A DNA stretch of 64,000 nt, from positions 3,968,001 through 4,032,000 of the forward strand of contig JAJGBQ010000003.1 of assembly GCA_022457065.1 (NCBI GenBank), in the 5' to 3' direction. Source of the DNA: Curvularia sp. ZM96 (lineage: Eukaryota > Ascomycota > Dothideomycetes > Pleosporales > Pleosporaceae). A program made the position numbers and the translations under genes. Below the pieces are notes generated by a model. It saw only the letters and a list, made by a program, of their open reading frames with translations, searched no databases and was not told the DNA's origin. Shown piece by piece: positions 42,961 through 54,428 of this stretch. The first letter of the stretch is position 1; every line of letters starts with the position of its first letter.

Positions 42961-44620
42961 TTATTAATTATCTAGCTCTACACGAAGTGCAAGTATATTC
43001 TTAGATATAGCACTTCGTACACGTTAGCGGCGCGCGCGGACGTCGCTAACTACCCTCACCCTACCCACCCTCTACGACCACCCTTTCTGCCTCTATAGCA
43101 AGCTACTAAGCCTGCGAGACCTAGAGTACTCCACTAGAAGCAATATATTAACGCTACTAATCCTGCTTCTATCGCTAGCGCTAATTTTCTTTACGTAGCC
43201 TCTTATTCTCCTCTGCGAGTATCGTCGCTAATTATATCGTAAGCTAAGCGCTTTTAGCAAGCTAGCGTATCGCGATACTTATTAGACTCTCTAGCTGCCG
43301 GCGTAGTCTCTCTTAGAGATAGCGTACTTACTACTAAAGCTCTACTACTATATATAGTGTTTCTATCTATACTACTACCTGCGCTACTACCTGCGCTATA
43401 ATATTATTATTAATAGCTGTCTATAGTAGAGACGGCGTCCAGACGACAGTTAGCGACGATAAGACGCGATCTAGATAAAGAGAGACAAGCCCTATTACCT
43501 AAAAGCCTACTTAGATATTCTACTACGTGAATACAGTCGGCTAGATCCGTGTATAGGCTGTAAGAAAGTCTGTTTTGTTAATATAGTAGACGCTATAGCG
43601 GGCGAGCTTCTCGACCTCGCGTCCGTACGCGCGCTTAAGAGGGGAGTAGCAGCTTACATCTAGAGGCTAGAGAAGGTGCGACGTGTAAGGCGGTATATAG
43701 AGAGTAATAATCTTGTTCTCTATACAGAACTAGTTAAACTTAGGCGTGGCGTAGCTACTATAGCCGTCTAGGATAAAAAGGCGATAGACTCTAGCCGTAC
43801 GAGCTACTATATGCTAATTAAAATGCTTTACCTACTCTACGCTAAGCTAATTATTCGTCTAGCCGTTATCTAAGATGCTAATAGTCTAGTCTAGTAGGAG
43901 GTTATAATACTAGTTACTCTAGTAGACTTTACTAGACAGGATCACGAAGGGTAGAAGAGACTAGCTAAACGCGCTAATACACTTGATTACTATCACCTAC
44001 TCGCGATTACCTAGCTATACTACGACTACCCTACTAACTCTATTAGCGCTAGTCACGACTTTTAACGTGACAGCGACGCCTATCGCGAACCTAGTCTCGT
44101 CGAAGTTGTAGATATTCTAGTTAAGGACGCCGTACGTCTAACGCGTCTTCTCTACTAGCTTAAACTACGCTACGATTATAATAGGATCTTCGTAGGAGGC
44201 GCGCTAGCTATTAAATCTTCTAGTCTACTTTATCTAAAGTTTAAGCTAGCTCTAGATAAAGCGCGATACCCACTTCTTGCCTATAGGTAGTAGAGGTAGA
44301 TCTTAGCCACGCGCGGCGAGTAACGCGTCTACTATTCGTCGTACGTTAATAATATAGGGTAGAAAACTACGTCAGTTAAGCTCTAGAATCTACTATACAA
44401 GAGACTACTCTTTAATAGGCGATAGCTTGCGGTTAACAGAGGCTGTCTCTAATCGCGCCTAGATACTATGAAGACGTCGTTAGAGCGTCGACTTTAGCAC
44501 GTCGTACGCTGCTACGAGTGCGCGCACAGATTGTTTTAAATTATTACGATAAGATACTATAGCGAGACTTATTCTACCTTTACAAGAAGTCTATATAGGG
44601 CGTTATTATCGCAGCATTAT
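42961..44620 (-). pseudogene. RIP-inactivated DDE transposase
   Basis: No open frame survives across this core. Translation of the minus strand in one frame around 44120-43980 gives VLN*NIYNFDETRFAIG, then a block with stops at positions where related transposases carry Gln and Trp. This is the region of the second catalytic aspartate of DDE_1 (Fot1/pogo) transposases. The changes seen are C-to-T in CA or the matching G-to-A in TG. The exact original start and stop cannot be fixed by eye. The copy cannot encode a transposase. Confidence 0.85.
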
Positions 44621-44641
44621 AATAGTTGTGTAGAGCGTTGC

Positions 44642-44701
44642 GTCAAGTTTGGTGGGGTGGCCCACTAACTGATCCAGCCCACTTACTGATCCAACACGTT
44701 A
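44642..44701 (-). repeat. Right terminal inverted repeat of the transposon
   Basis: The reverse complement of this 60-bp stretch equals the left repeat except for one C/T difference at the junction between the two internal 17-bp motifs. Both CA and TG dinucleotides are intact here, in contrast to the element's interior. Confidence 0.95.
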
Positions 44702-45036
44702 TAAGGTTCAGCTGCTGCAGAGACTAGTCAGCCTTAGGTAAGTATGGTGGGATCTGCCTCACATGGTGGCTAGGCAGCAATCGATAATTTGCGAATCATT
44801 GCATGCTGATCACAGAAAGTTTATCAAACGAAACCCCCATACATTTTCTGTTCGAAAGCACTCCAAAACCACTTCACTAGCAATCTAAAGTCTTGGCAAC
44901 GTCACGTGTCGAACAGCGGATGTGACTATTAGTCCCAATGTCTGAACTCCCACTACTGGTCCCTAGTAATTCTATAAAACGTCCTTTCCTTGGCACTTCC
45001 TTGTGAAATATTTTTATACCGGCGTCTAATGCAGTT
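44702..45036. other. Region between the transposon and the tannase gene end
   Basis: 335 bp. It includes the right TA target copy and the presumed 3' flank of the tannase-like gene. I see no gene. Confidence 0.4.
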
Positions 45037-46650
45037 CTACTGGCATTCGAACGAAGTTGCCTCATCTGGGTTTCCATCAACATACACCAATTGTTTCGGC
45101 CACATGCAGATATTCGCCTTTCCTCCCTGCGGCTTCTCCGCTGAGAGTGTTTCTGGAGCTACACCGTGCTCTACCCAGTTAACAAGAGCTTTCAAACCCT
45201 CTCCAGGGTACCATCCTTGCCCGCCACCGCAGTGATTCACACCTGGCGCCTCAAAGAACCGATAATAATCGCTCGCGCTCGAGTCCCGTCCGTACACTTC
45301 CTTCACATAGTGAACTGTCGTGTCAGGCGCAACGAACTGATCAGCAAGTCCCTGCCAACTGATCAATTTACCGCCTGCTTTGCGGAAGCCGTCAAGATTT
45401 GAGTCTGAGGTTCCTATGATGGAATCGTAGTAGTTGACAGACTGGTGGAAAAGCTCTTCGAAATACGTTGTGTTAATTTGCGTAATGTCGAACTCACGAT
45501 CGAAAGTAAGAAAGTCTTTAATCCAGATCTCGGGCAAGAAGAACGGAACACCAACACAGGTGCCGTTGTTACACGTTGTGTTGGCAAGGCCGCTGAATGG
45601 AGCACCAATGTTGTCGGGGTACCATAGAAAGTCGCCTTCGGAGGTCGTCGCACCCTGCCAGATCAGCTTGGCCACTCTAGAAACGGTCTCGGTGATTGTC
45701 GTGCTCTGGTTCGAGGAGGGGCAGGTGTATTGCTTTCCAACAGCGGTCGTAGGATCAAAAGAGCATTTTCTGGTAAGGGAGATGATTCCATCCTCGAGAC
45801 CGTCGAGTTTGTCGCAAGCCTGGATGGCAGCTACATTCATGGCCTCGAGTTCACATGGAGTGGGGAAGCCTACGGAGCATTAATAGCGGTTCTTCAATGC
45901 TTATTTAAGACTCATACCGTTTTCGTTCATCACCACCTGTGGCCAGAAAAGTTGCAGCATCAGTTGACTCCAATAGATTGCCGGTGCAGCCGCAAGAATG
46001 CCATCATATTGATCGGGATATCTCTGTGCCAGCATGTGTCCCTGCCTTCCACCAGTCGAGCAGCCGTTCCAGTAGCTGTAACTTGGTGCTTTGCCATAGT
46101 ATGCTGTCGTAACCGCTTTGCCGAGCGTGGCGGCATCATCCAAGGCAATTGACGAAAAGTCTTGCAGCAATATCCAGTTGATGTTTCCTGGACTTACTAG
46201 CGACCACCCGGTATCCCCGCCAATATGTCCGCCATCAGTTGCCACAACTGCAAAGCCCTCGCTGGCTGCCCAGGGGAGCGTGGTATTCGTGTCTGGTCCC
46301 GTAGACCACCCATTACCTCCAGCACCAAGGAATCGTCCAGTCCATTTCTCAGGGGTGGGTAGCCACACGGAGGTATTGATGGTGTCATTGTATCCAGGAT
46401 GTGTATAGGTTATCGTCACTTCGCAAGCCTCTAGATCTGTCACATTTACCGAGTAGTGGTTTGCTTCGGCGGGGGCTTCGAATGAGAGGCCTGTATGCAG
46501 CTGTGTGACGATGTTCAGAATTTTCCCATTCGAAAGCTTCACATCTTGGAAAGCAGAAGATTCGCAATTCGCTGCACTGGTAGCCGAGCCGATGAAGAGA
46601 GCCAGTGCAGCTAGTAGTGAAGCAGGATGTCCTCCACGTGCAGAGGCCAT
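45037..46650 (-). CDS. Secreted tannase / feruloyl esterase family protein
   Basis: A 521-aa secreted esterase that would cleave ester bonds of gallates or hydroxycinnamates in plant material. Exons are 46650-45918 and 45869-45037, joined at NENG|FPTPCELEAMN. The N-terminus has a signal peptide with hydrophobic core SLLAALALFIGSATSAA. The nucleophile Ser is in YWNGCSTGGRQG, the acid in SWQGLADQFVAP and the His in GVNHCGGGQGWYPG. The Cys next to the Ser and the Cys next to the His form the CS-D-HC arrangement of this family, where a disulfide joins the two. Several N-glycosylation sites (NTT, NQS, NGT, NTS) are present. Substrate class (tannase or feruloyl esterase B) cannot be settled. Confidence 0.92.
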
Positions 46651-47657
46651 TGTCGAAGAGCGCGTCTTCCTAATGGATTGGAACAATGACCAGAAGTAGA
46701 CAATGGTGCTTTGAATACAAACCATTTGTGCTACTTATACTGAGTCCTACCTTCCTGACTGAACAGGTTCGCGCAGTGTGATTGGGTCAAGATGCTGACC
46801 AAGCCTCGATTAGCCCTTTGTGAATCGTTAGCAGTACCCATGTTTTAATGGGCTGGATGCCTTACATTTTAGATTTTTCCTAATAGAGCTATTAGGATTT
46901 GATATCTAGACAACACCCACGCTACATTGGAGTAACTTCGAGCTACTAGGATCCTTGGTGTGTAAGACGGCATCATGCTTACTCAACCTGCACGTCGATC
47001 TTGCATCCGATTTGTGGCGCTTTAAGCGCATTTGAGCCTTCCCAACAACACATGAGTAATCAACTTACTCATTACGAGAGTATTTCATGTAGCACTCCGC
47101 GGTATCCTGTGTTTGACTGATATTCACCCCTTGGTTTGGTGCGCTCCGACTGGACTACCACATCTATTCTCTATCTTGATTCTCAAAGACATCATCCCCA
47201 CATCATCTCCCGGATCTTAGAGGCTCTTGCAGTTCTTTGTTTCCTATTCAAGTTAGCATACGTGTATACTATTATTGACCAAGTTGACCGTAATATGGAA
47301 TCGCGACATGGCATTATTTGCAGGAGCATGCGCTATATTCTTTTTGTGAGGTCCGTTGCATGTTTGTTCGTTTTATTATCTCGAAACAACTTCTATACCT
47401 TCGAAATAAACGGATCTTTGACAATTAGAAAAGAATGACAGTTCGAAAAACTTGTGATGGTAGGTATCTCGCTGTTACCCCTCACCGTCATGTGGGGCTT
47501 CAGTTACCCCAAGACCACCCCCGCATCGGACATCTACAACGGATCAATACAGTCCCACCCTTTGAGGTTTGATTAAAGCAGTCAAATAAGTAGTCTGCTT
47601 CTCAGCAAAACAAGTTCACTCTATATACGGTATCTCGAACATATAACAAGAACCACC
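46651..47657. promoter_or_regulatory. Divergent promoter region tannase / SDR
   Basis: 1,007 bp between two start codons. A perfect 9-bp inverted repeat, TCCTAATAG-AG-CTATTAGGA, lies at 46878-46897. TATATA lies at 47622-47627, 31 bp before the SDR start. A 100-aa open frame at 47136-47438 has one hydrophobic stretch but no other support as a gene. Confidence 0.35.
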
Positions 47658-48759
47658 ATGGATCCAGCACAATTTGGCATAAGCACCCTTCCCATGCAAC
47701 ATGCTCCTTACGGGCCAATTCTTCCTGAATCCCTTGAAGGCTCCAACAAGGGTAAAGTAGCCCTCATAACGGGTGCAGGCCAAGGCATTGGTGCGGCCAT
47801 TTCTGAAGCTTTGGCAAAATCAGGAGCTAGCATAGCTATTTTGGACATCAACGTCGACCGCCTGGAGCAAACGAAGAAAACATGTTCAGCTTTTGGAGGG
47901 AAAGTGGAAACATTCGGATGCGACGTGAGGGATCAAGAAAGAGTTACTGAAGTTCTAGCGAAGGTGGTGGATCAATTGGGGCCAATTGACGTCTTGGTGA
48001 ACAACGCAGGGATATTTGATCAACGGCCGTTTATGATGGGTAGTTTTGAGGGGTTCTGGAAACAAATCGAGGTCAACTTTAAAGCTGTAAGCTACGTTAT
48101 TTCGAGTGCGAAGAAGAGACATGAACTAAATCTATTACCAGCCCTTGATGCTCATCCATATGATCCTCCCTCAGATGCGCGATCGTGGAAACGGCTGTAT
48201 CATCAACATTGCCTCCCGTTCTGGCACGGTTGATGTGCCTATGACGCTTGGTTACGTGAGTTCTAAAGCAGCGCTGATCCGCGCAACCCACACGCTGCAG
48301 AAGGAGATGGAGCTCGATGGGCTAGATCCTGCGATTCACATGTACGCGCTCCATCCGGGTGGTGTGTGTGGCAATATGGGCGGAGGTAAGTTGATATGAA
48401 ATGCCTGCGATATAAAGCACAAAGATACTGATACAGCAAAGCTGGCGCACCAGAAGACGTAAAAAAGAAGTATGGGGATATCACGGACGAAAAGTACTAC
48501 GAGCACCTTTTCAAGGATTCGCCGTCGCTTTGTGGGCAGACATGCGCGTGGCTAGCGAGTGGCCAGGGGAAAGAACTGAGAGGACTGTTCCTGGGTAAGC
48601 CTCTTCACGTTTTTGAATTCAAGATGCAAAAACTGACTTTGTTTAGATTGCAGACAGGATGTCTCCAAGCTGCTAAGCATTGGGCGCCAGACTCTACTCA
48701 AGGAAAACCGGAATACGTTGACGGTCAATTTCATTGAAGGCTACTGCAACGAACCATGA
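47658..48759 (+). CDS. Short-chain dehydrogenase/reductase, four exons
   Basis: A 312-aa oxidoreductase. Exons are 47658-48086, 48142-48385, 48442-48594 and 48647-48759. The third exon uses a CAAAG acceptor, chosen because the nearer CAG acceptor would shift the frame into a stop. The cofactor motif is TGAGQGIGAA and the NNAG motif is VLVNNAGIF. The catalytic Ser lies in INIASRSGT and Tyr-Lys in LGYVSSKAAL. A long C-terminal extension (GDITDEKYYEHLFKDSPSLC, then GQTCAWLASGQGKELRGLFLDCRQD) goes beyond classical SDRs and resembles fungal SDRs that end in a WLASG..ELRGLFLDCRQDV stretch. The substrate is unknown. It is divergent from the tannase-like gene. Confidence 0.87.
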
Positions 48760-49797
48760 GAGTTAGAAATAATGATTCATTTCACACGATCACTTGAGTA
48801 ACGTATGATATTCGGGTGAGAACAAATTCTGTGTGTAATCATGCGAAATGAATGCGAGCCGCTCCCTGTCCCTGTAAAAGTCGTCCGTAGGCTGCTTTCA
48901 AAGCTGCTTCGCCTAATCCTAACCATCACCAGAGCATACAGTCGCCCTAGTGCGACTGGGTCCCGTACCGTTCTACAATAAGCTACCAACCCCCCTTGTC
49001 CGGCTTCACGGACAAGTACCGAGCTGCAGATTTCCAGGACCACAACGTCCGGTAGTTCAAATAAGCCGGACCGGGATTGTTCGGTCATAGCTTGTTAAGC
49101 TTTCGTTTCAGTCAGGCTAGGGCACATCGTTGAGCGCACAGACTGTTGGGGAAAGGCTTATTGTTGAAGTGAATCATTTTAGCTTCAGAGTACTAAGAAT
49201 CGGTAGAGTTAGGTAGGCTGATATCACGCTCGCCAGATTGCTCTGCAAGGTGAGTTTGTCCGCTCTTAAGGTCACCCGAACTGGCTTACCTTCCTGGGGT
49301 AAAGCCTCGCTGATACAGCTTCTGCTGTTCTTTTTGGTTCTCACATTGATCCAGCTTCCTTTTCCGGTCCTTCTTCTCATCTTGCCGTGCTAGAAAAGGC
49401 TTAGCTTCCGCATTTGTAGCATTGGTGCAAAATTTATGGCCGTGCAATCAAGCTATTGATTGGCCGATCCTATCCCCGCAATTTCATCACTTAAGCAATA
49501 CGATAGTTGCTTGTCCGATTCTTGTTTCGTGTTTATTAGTTTTACGAAAATATGTGTAGAGTTGTTTCGACCATGGGGTTTCCTTGCGGTGGCGTCCGGC
49601 ACTTCTTCTAAGCGAAAGTTTATGTCACAGTTCTGCTTCAACGGCACAAGAGAATAACGCGCTGATTAGCAGCGATTATAAGGAACAAGATTAAGATGTC
49701 CCGCATCGGGGCTTCAGAGGGTAAGGATAGCATTACCGAGGTTGCTGTAGCTGATGTCTAGGTTATCAAATGTGGCAGCATCCACAGTTCAGTTGAT
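48760..49797. other. Convergent intergenic region, no gene seen
   Basis: 1,038 bp between the SDR and sugar-transporter 3' ends. Short open frames on both strands (for example 48777-49088 on the minus strand) lack protein features. It may hold decayed sequence. Confidence 0.4.
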
Positions 49798-51579
49798 TCA
49801 AACAGTCTCCCTCTTTTCCACATAGTCGGTACTCATCTCCTTGTTCTCTTCGGTGAATTTTGTGTTCTCATGCGCAGCAATCCTTTCATCAGCCTCAATA
49901 AACTCAATGGGACGATGCAGTTGTACTGCGAGCTTGTTTCGATGAACGAAGAGACCAGGCTTTGTTTCAAAGAAGCGGTCAATGTCCTCCAAGGTCCGAT
50001 TGGCCGTCTCAGGGTAAAGGAAGTATGTGGTCGGGATGAATGAGAAGCAAATGACAGCCCAGATGATCCAGAACTTATACCCGAGATTTTGGATGCCTGG
50101 AAGTGTGGCCTGCACAACGCCATAGTTGCATATCCAGTTCGTCGCTTTCATTTATCAGTCACTGAATACAGAGAGTCCGAGCAATCAGACTTACCCATGG
50201 CGAGCGATGCTCCCTTGGTTCGCATCTCGAGTGCGTTGATCCTACAAGGAACATCAGCTCAGATCTTCTGTAATACGAAGCGGAACTTACTCCGTCGGGT
50301 ATAACCAGGGCACACCCAGGACACCCATGCCAAAACTGGCAAAGAACACGAAGAAGAATGAGACGGCAACGATACCAAGTTTGTACGAGTCTCCGCCTGC
50401 TTCTGTTTGGCCCTGGGATGCCGCAATGACGATCCAGCAAATAGAGCATGCGCCTGCGGAGACCATCATGACCCTCCGGCGCCCATAGCGTTCGATGACG
50501 AAGTAGGCCAGGCAGGCAAAGATGAGATAATCCACTGAGCCTGCCGCGGCCAAGATACGCGACAGCAGCTCTGAAATACCCAAAGCATTGATGAAGATGT
50601 ACGACATGTAGTAGCTCGTGACATTTATGCCGGATATCTGGTTCATCGCCTGCATATAGGCACCTAGGAGCATGCGTCTCAAGACGCCACTAGGGCCTTT
50701 GCCAGTGAGCAATTGTACCCAAGTGTAAGTGTTCATATGCTCTCTGTCAAGAATGTCCTTGATGATGTTGTACTGGGTAACAACAGAAGCTGACTCCGGT
50801 GTGGCTCCGTGGCCTTCGAGTGCAGCAAGTACTTCTAAAGCTTCTTCGTGCTTGCCCTTGCGGATGAGGAGACGTGGAGAGTCTGGTAGAAAGGGGCACA
50901 TGGCAAAGATACACAGGGTGAAAAAGAGTTGGAAGGCGAGAGGAAACCGCCATGCAATGTCACGCGGTGCGAAAGAGAAGCCGAGAGTGAGCCAGTTCGA
51001 GATACTGAATCCAGTGATGCAGTTGGCTACGTATGCAGTGAGTTACTTTCATAAGATTATATCCAGATCTAGTTGACTTACCCATCTGAATGATGACAAG
51101 CTTTCCTCGACTGTTCATCTTACTGGTTTCTGCTTGCCATACTCCAGCGGTGGCAGTGTTGGCCCCAGTACCAAGCCCGGCTACAATGCGACCAACCATC
51201 ATGCTTGCAACTGTCCAGCTGCAAGTTTGAATGATAGCTCCGATTCCGATGACTGCCGAACCAAGTAGGATCTGTCGGGGTCGACCAAGAATGTCACCTG
51301 TCCAAATGGTACTCATAGCGCCTATAAAACATCCAATGTTATATATGGATGTCATGGTGCCTTGCATGTCCGCTGATGGACGACCGAAGGTCTCCAGGAA
51401 GTTCTCTGAAATGATGACATTACCAAAGACACCTTGGTCATAACCGTAGAAGCTGTTTTGAATTAGCCATGGGTTGAGACATAGTTCGTAATATCAACCT
51501 ACATAAGCACTGTGCTGGCAGCAATCGAAATCCATACAGTCAAGCGCTCACCAGAGCCTCCAAGGTATTTACGCGCCAT
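49798..51579 (-). CDS. MFS sugar transporter
   Basis: A 525-aa plasma-membrane sugar/proton symporter-type carrier. Exons are 51579-51503, 51452-51082, 51026-50291, 50241-50195 (47 nt) and 50144-49798; all junctions keep frame. Twelve membrane helices can be traced. Sugar-porter signatures are FYGYDQGVFG in helix 1, GDILGRPRQILLG after helix 2, VGRIVAGLGTGANTATAGVW in helix 4, PDSPRLLIRKGKHEEA after helix 6, QISGINVTSYYM in helix 7, ERYGRRRVMM after helix 8 and PETANRTLEDID after helix 12. The RKG-containing loop and short tail fit a typical fungal hexose or disaccharide carrier. It shares a 928-bp divergent promoter with a secreted alpha-galactosidase, which suggests that released sugars are its substrate. 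Confidence 0.92.
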
Positions 51580-52507
51580 GGCTGACGCTCGAGAAAGTGT
51601 CAGTAAATGCGAAGCGTTTGGGATCACAGAAAATGGTTAGATGATGTCGTCCAAGAGGAAAAGGAAGTAGTCGGATTAAGCACAATGGTGATCAACACTC
51701 TAATCCACTTGGAGTCTACCAAGCTCCAACACTACACAGCGAACTGGTGGCGCTACAGGCTTTATAACCGTCCCGGCAATGCGTTCTCGGGCTACGCTCC
51801 GCTTATCATCATCCCATATACCGAAGCTTGTTGAGCTTTTGTAAGCTTCCGATTGCCTTAGGCTCCACCATTGTTCCCCAGACCCAGAGAATACCCCATG
51901 TTTAGGAGAAAAACGACCCACTCTGTCCACGTGCTTGCTCTGTGACTGGCGATCACGGCGTTTAAGCCGAGTGAGAAGCGGAAAACTCATGCATGATAGC
52001 CAGTGATGACGATGTAGTCGAAGGGAGGGCGTAAGAAGAGGAGTACTCCATTGCGGAATACCGAGTTGGGGAAGGCGGGCCAGAGACACAGACAAGGATG
52101 ACGGCAAGTTTGGCGACATGCGGGGTAATCAAGGAAGAAGGCCGAGTGTGGGGTCGACCCTTGCCCGTGTTTACTTAACCGTCGTTAGCCTCTGTAGTTA
52201 TGCACGCGTTAGGATCCCCCAAATTATCCCGCGGAACATAGATATTGCGTTGTCGATCCGTTTGGTGGCTCTCCTGTGCTCAATCATGGCCTTGGGCGCA
52301 AGCACTTCCACACCTAGTAGTCACCCCGACAAAAAGCCGGTATCTCGTGTCAGCCACCGGCAAATCCTACACATGTCAGCCTCTGGTTTCATGTACGAGA
52401 TTAAAGTGAATTGTATTGTAGAACGCTGTATAAATAGATATGAATGTTCACCATGGAGTGAATACTACCTCACAGCAACCAGCTCCGCCAGCTCACTCTC
52501 TTTCGCC
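51580..52507. promoter_or_regulatory. Shared divergent promoter, sugar transporter / alpha-galactosidase
   Basis: 928 bp. For the galactosidase gene, TATAAATAG lies at 52429-52437, about 70 bp before the start codon. Candidate binding sites for the glucose repressor CreA (SYGGRG) are GCGGGG at 52120-52125, GTGGGG at 52148-52153 and CTCCAC (reverse orientation) near 51863. Such short sites also occur by chance, but their number and position fit carbon-catabolite control. Confidence 0.45.
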
Positions 52508-54222
52508 ATGATTTGGACCAATTCATTTCTCGTCTCCCTTGCGGGTGTGTCTCATGTAGCTGCTCAGTCATTTCAGCAAACACCTGTAATGGGCTGGAAT
52601 TCGTACAACCAAATGTCATGTAGTCCCAATGCCCAGAAGATCACTACCACTATCAACTCTCTTGCCAGCCGTGGATTTGTCAGTGCAGGCTACAAGTTCT
52701 TCCAGATCGATTGCGGATGGGCCTCGAGAGATGGACAGCGAAACTCTACCAACGGCGCCTTGAAGGTGGATCTGAAGGCTTTCCCGAATGGACTCCAACC
52801 GCTGGCCGATCTAGCAAGGTCCAAGGGAATGAAGTGGACCATGTACTCGGATGCAGGCGTGAGGATGTGTGATCCTCAGTCACCAAGCCCGGTCTTGGGC
52901 TCTCTTGGGCACGAGGCAGCGGATGCGGCTTTCTTCAAATCGCTGGGTACTGAATATGTCAAATGTGAGTCTCTTCGAAAGCATCCACGCCACAGGGATA
53001 GCAAGCTAACAGTTTTTTTTTAGACGACAACTGCTATGCGGATGGGCCCGCAGCCAGTCAAAACGCGCCCAAGAACGCGAGAACCGACTTTGTAACCCGA
53101 ATGGGCGCTATGTGGAAGGAGCTGCAGAAAGTAGGCATTCCTGGAATGTTGATCTGCCAATGGGGTGTCCCTTACTCTACCTCCTCCGGCCTGGAGGGTC
53201 CCGATGAATGGACAAAGGGTATCTCTACATCGTTCCGCCTGTCCGACGACATTACTTCAGGCTGGGCTTCGATGTTCCGTATCTACAACCAAGCTATTCA
53301 TATTGCAAAATCAGGCAATGTAGGTCCCGGTCACATTGCGGACGCCGACTTACTCGAGGTTGGCAACAGTGCCATGACATTTGACGAGCAAGCGACACAT
53401 TTTGCCGCATGGGCTATGCTGAAGTCCGCGCTGATGATCTCGACCGATGTCCCAGCCCTATCCAACGAACTGGTCGCTGTGCTCCAGAACAAGGACCTCA
53501 TTGCCATCAACCAGGACTCAGCCGTCAAACCAGTTACTCTCCGACAGCGATGGACTGGCGATCGTGACCTCTGGGCCGGCGATCTCGCGAACGGAGACAT
53601 GGCTGTCTTGGTTGTGGACCTTAGCAACAAGGGCCGCACGCTCAGTGTGCAACTAGCAGACCTCGACATTGCCTCTGCCACTATCAAGGACCTCTGGTCT
53701 GGAAGCACCACTACTGGCTCTTCTTTCTCGAAGCAGGTCAAGGCTCACGGATCAGTCGTACTCCGCCTGTCCAACATCCAGCGCTCAACCGCCAGCAAGC
53801 CGAATTACACATACATCTCCGCATCCACTGGTTCGCTCGCCTCTGGTGCAAACATTCAAAGCTGTGCAGGCTGCACTTCTTCCAACAAGGTCGGCAACCT
53901 GGGTGGTTCATCGAATGGCCGCCTTACTCTGTCGAACATTCGCACTTCCAAGGCAACGCAGACTGTACGCTTCGACTACATCAACGCCCAGGTCGACTAC
54001 ATGGGAGGCAGCAACGAGCGTCTTGCATCCATCAGCGTCAACGGCGGCCCTGGCAAGACTGTAAGCTTCCCATTGTCCGGATACAACTGGAGCCAGGACG
54101 TGTACAAGAACTATGGTGTAGAGCTGTCAGGTTTTAGCACTACAGGCACCAACACCATCACCATCTCGGCAGCTGGAAGCGCAAATGGCCCTGATCTAGA
54201 CCGAATTGGAGTCGTCGCCTAG
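52508..54222 (+). CDS. Secreted GH27 alpha-galactosidase with C-terminal CBM35-like domain
   Basis: A 551-aa secreted glycosidase that removes terminal alpha-1,6-galactose from galacto-oligosaccharides or galactomannan. Exons are 52508-52964 and 53024-54222, joined inside the catalytic motif at YVK|YDNCY. A signal peptide (NSFLVSLAGVSHVAAQ) precedes the GH27 domain, which begins PVMGWNSYNQ. The nucleophile Asp is in KYDNCYADG, and the acid/base Asp is in FRLSDDITSG. A C-terminal beta domain of the catalytic unit ends near residue 405. The last about 130 residues (YTYISASTGSLASGA, then VGNLGGSSNGRLTLSNI and VRFDYINAQ) match a CBM35-type carbohydrate-binding module. An upstream in-frame ATG at 52118 is too far away and lacks a signal peptide. 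Confidence 0.94.
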
Positions 54223-54428
54223 CTCAAGTAGGCAGCTTTGGGAGGAACGTTTTATTGAGCTGGCGGCGTGTTAAACTTTTTTTCTTCAACTTGTATATAT
54301 TCCTGTTCATAAATGATAACGTTGATTGGTTTCCACAGGGCCTACACAAACAAACAAAAGGCCATCAAAAGTCCTATGCACTATATCAATTCCGCCATAC
54401 TCCCCTTGATCCCACAATCCCGTCCATC

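Larger units (their letters stand above)
42841..44701 (-). mobile_element. Complete Fot1/pogo-type (Tc1-mariner) DNA transposon, RIP-degraded
   Basis: A 1,861-bp element bounded by 60-bp terminal inverted repeats with one mismatch and flanked by TA dinucleotides (42839-42840 and 44702-44703), the target duplication of Tc1/mariner elements. On the minus strand, relics of a DDE transposase are readable: YNFDETRFAIG at about 44079-44110 (consensus Gly is now Arg), then VVTSANR and, interrupted by stops, LGNRE near 44005-44020. The interior (about 42960-44620) is dense in TA and almost free of CA and TG while keeping CG, the mark of repeat-induced point mutation. Stops replace expected Gln and Trp codons by CA-to-TA or TG-to-TA changes. 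Size and type recall the Molly and Pixie elements of Parastagonospora, a comparison from memory. Confidence 0.92.

Noticed and set aside
47136..47438. 100-aa open frame with one hydrophobic stretch in the tannase/SDR promoter
   Set aside because: AT-rich promoter DNA, no recognised motif, no splice structure and no conserved-looking segment.
48777..49088. 103-aa minus-strand open frame starting MTEQSRSGLFELPDVVVLEI
   Set aside because: The first 20 residues faintly recall an F-box, but nothing follows that supports a gene. It could at most be a decayed fragment.
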